A stretch of 64,000 bases of DNA from Winogradskyella eximia (GTDB taxonomy: Bacteria; Bacteroidota; Bacteroidia; Flavobacteriales; Flavobacteriaceae), in NCBI RefSeq assembly GCF_003386165.1, contig NZ_QRDV01000001.1, forward strand, positions 124,001-188,000. Direction: 5' to 3'. Made by a program: the position numbers and the translations under genes. The notes under the pieces were generated by a model. It was not told where the DNA came from, ran no database searches, and saw only the letters and a list, made by a program, of their open reading frames with translations. Below, in pieces: positions 62,966-64,000 of this stretch; within the stretch, counting starts at the first letter, position 1, and each line of letters opens with the position of its first letter.

Positions 62966-64000
62966 TTATTTTAAATGTGATGTGAATTGTTTTAATTTTC
63001 CCGATTTAGAACGTTTAAGTTCATTGACGCGCTTAAAGTTAATTGTAATATTAGGTTCGAGATAACGAATTACTTCTTTCTTAATACTTGTTTTTTCGGC
63101 TTCAGAGAGCTCAATTTTACTAACATAACTAATTTTAAAAGTATCCAATAAAGATTGTTCTACAATAAACTCTGAAACATTACCATCGTTTTCAATAACA
63201 CTTTTGGTAATGTAATAAAATGTAAGTCCGGCTGCCTTTTTTCCACTTGGTAAAACCACAATATCATTGGTTCTCCCTATCAGTTTTTTAAGAATAGGAT
63301 TCTTAATCGTACTGTTTTTAGATAAAATACCAATATCTCCAATGTCATATCTTATAAAAGGATGTGCTTTGTTATATAAAGATGTAATAACGATTCTGCC
63401 TTCTTCACCATATGGTAAAATGGTATTATTTTCATCTAAAATTTCAATGTAAAGTGTTTCACTATTAAGTTGCCATTCATCTTTTATATTCTGAAATGCA
63501 ATAAGATCTAGTTCTGAAGCTCCATATTCGTTAATAACAGGCAATCCAAATTGTGTTTCGAGCAATAATTTATCATCATCAAATAACATCTCTGAAGTAA
63601 CAACACAAGCTTTTAAACTAGGACAAGCTGATTTTAAAATGATGTTTTTACGCTTTAAATATTTGGCAAATTGCACAATTGAGCTCGTATAACCATTAAT
63701 GTAGTCAAAATTTGTAGTTTTAAATTTCGCTAATGTGTTTTCAAATGCATCATCACTCAAATCAAATACCGAAAAACGAAATCTGTTACTAAAATAGTCC
63801 TTTATACGTTCTTTGTAATACCCTTTTTTATCTAATGGAATTCCATAAAAACGAGCTTGTTTAGAACTATTAAAATCAATTCCGTACCAACCAAACCTAT
63901 TCATAATTTCTGCCCAAGTTAATGCATGGCACCATTTGTCTTTTGCAAAAATAAAAGGATCGCCAGAGCTACCAGATGTTTTATTTACATAGACATTTTT
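62966..64000 (-). CDS. CapK/PaaK-like adenylate-forming protein, truncated at the window edge
   Basis: The frame stays open to the right edge, so the N-terminus is missing. Upstream of the Met at 63904 the translation gives NKTSGSSGDPFIFAKDK, the adenylation P-loop of the phenylacetate-CoA ligase superfamily, which shows the real gene starts outside. Further motifs: NEYGASELDLIAFQ (acyl/adenine-binding) and the RYDIGDIGIL signature with LIGRTNDIVVLPSGKK. CapK-type members occur in capsule loci, where they may activate an acid to decorate a sugar; the substrate is unknown. It lies upstream of a glycosyltransferase gene. Confidence 0.9.
   Translation of the reverse strand, partial: KNVYVNKTSGSSGDPFIFAKDKWCHALTWAEIMNRFGWYGIDFNSSKQARFYGIPLDKKGYYKERIKDYFSNRFRFSVFDLSDDAFENTLAKFKTTNFDYINGYTSSIVQFAKYLKRKNIILKSACPSLKACVVTSEMLFDDDKLLLETQFGLPVINEYGASELDLIAFQNIKDEWQLNSETLYIEILDENNTILPYGEEGRIVITSLYNKAHPFIRYDIGDIGILSKNSTIKNPILKKLIGRTNDIVVLPSGKKAAGLTFYYITKSVIENDGNVSEFIVEQSLLDTFKISYVSKIELSEAEKTSIKKEVIRYLEPNITINFKRVNELKRSKSGKLKQFTSHLK

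Overview
The window reads as chromosomal DNA of a Flavobacteriaceae member (Bacteroidota). The DNA is strongly AT-rich. Secreted proteins carry type IX secretion C-terminal tails, there is a TonB-receptor/DUF4249 lipoprotein pair, several Bacteroidota-only families occur (DUF4175, DUF4837, a GldL-like membrane protein), and many genes are preceded by the Bacteroidota -7 promoter element TAnnTTTG rather than a sigma-70 -10 box. No phage, transposase, CRISPR array or rRNA operon was found.

Region 1 (1-4855): a truncated cation-diffusion-facilitator gene abuts rpiB. Two tandem paralogous secreted leucine-rich-repeat proteins with matching promoters and T9SS tails follow, then about 850 bp of gene-free AT-rich DNA with clustered GTTAA palindromes and a possible small RNA. 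Region 2 (4856-20052) is housekeeping: rnr, small envelope proteins, a LysE transporter, a GldL-like protein, tRNA-Cys with a relic of a second tRNA, folB, a zinc-ribbon protein, glnS with a C-terminal extension, an SPFH-protein operon, an SGNH lipoprotein and gltX.

Region 3 (20277-36970): a DUF4175 protein overlaps ybeY. mnmG is bracketed by two ParB-type parS palindromes, which suggests that the window lies in the origin-proximal domain. Next come a methyltransferase, an OmpH-like chaperone, a TonB receptor with its DUF4249 partner, holB, pgk, a MltD-like lytic transglycosylase, a DUF4837 lipoprotein and tatA.

Region 4 (37071-64000) is a surface-polysaccharide locus. An M23 peptidase, a GH3-family protein and a DUF6909-like protein lead into a co-oriented, often overlapping run: a Wzz-like chain-length protein, dTDP-rhamnose synthesis (rfbBACD), GDP-fucose synthesis (gmd, fcl) interrupted by an SGNH esterase-like gene, an MBOAT/SGNH O-acetylation pair, a Wzx flippase, glycosyltransferases, Wzy- and WaaL-like polytopic proteins, a WcaF-type acetyltransferase and the initiating polyprenyl-phosphate sugar transferase. 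Together these form a Wzy-dependent pathway for a rhamnose/fucose-containing, probably O-acetylated glycan. On the opposite strand a glycosyltransferase and a CapK-like adenylate-forming enzyme run off the right edge.

The observations I rate highest are the parS pair around mnmG; three genes (folB, holB, the M23 peptidase) whose only clear promoter element lies 4-5 nt before the ATG, suggesting leaderless mRNAs; the duplicated LRR gene/promoter units; the SGNH/MBOAT modification modules; and several unexplained inverted repeats. I did not find a clearly new multi-gene system.
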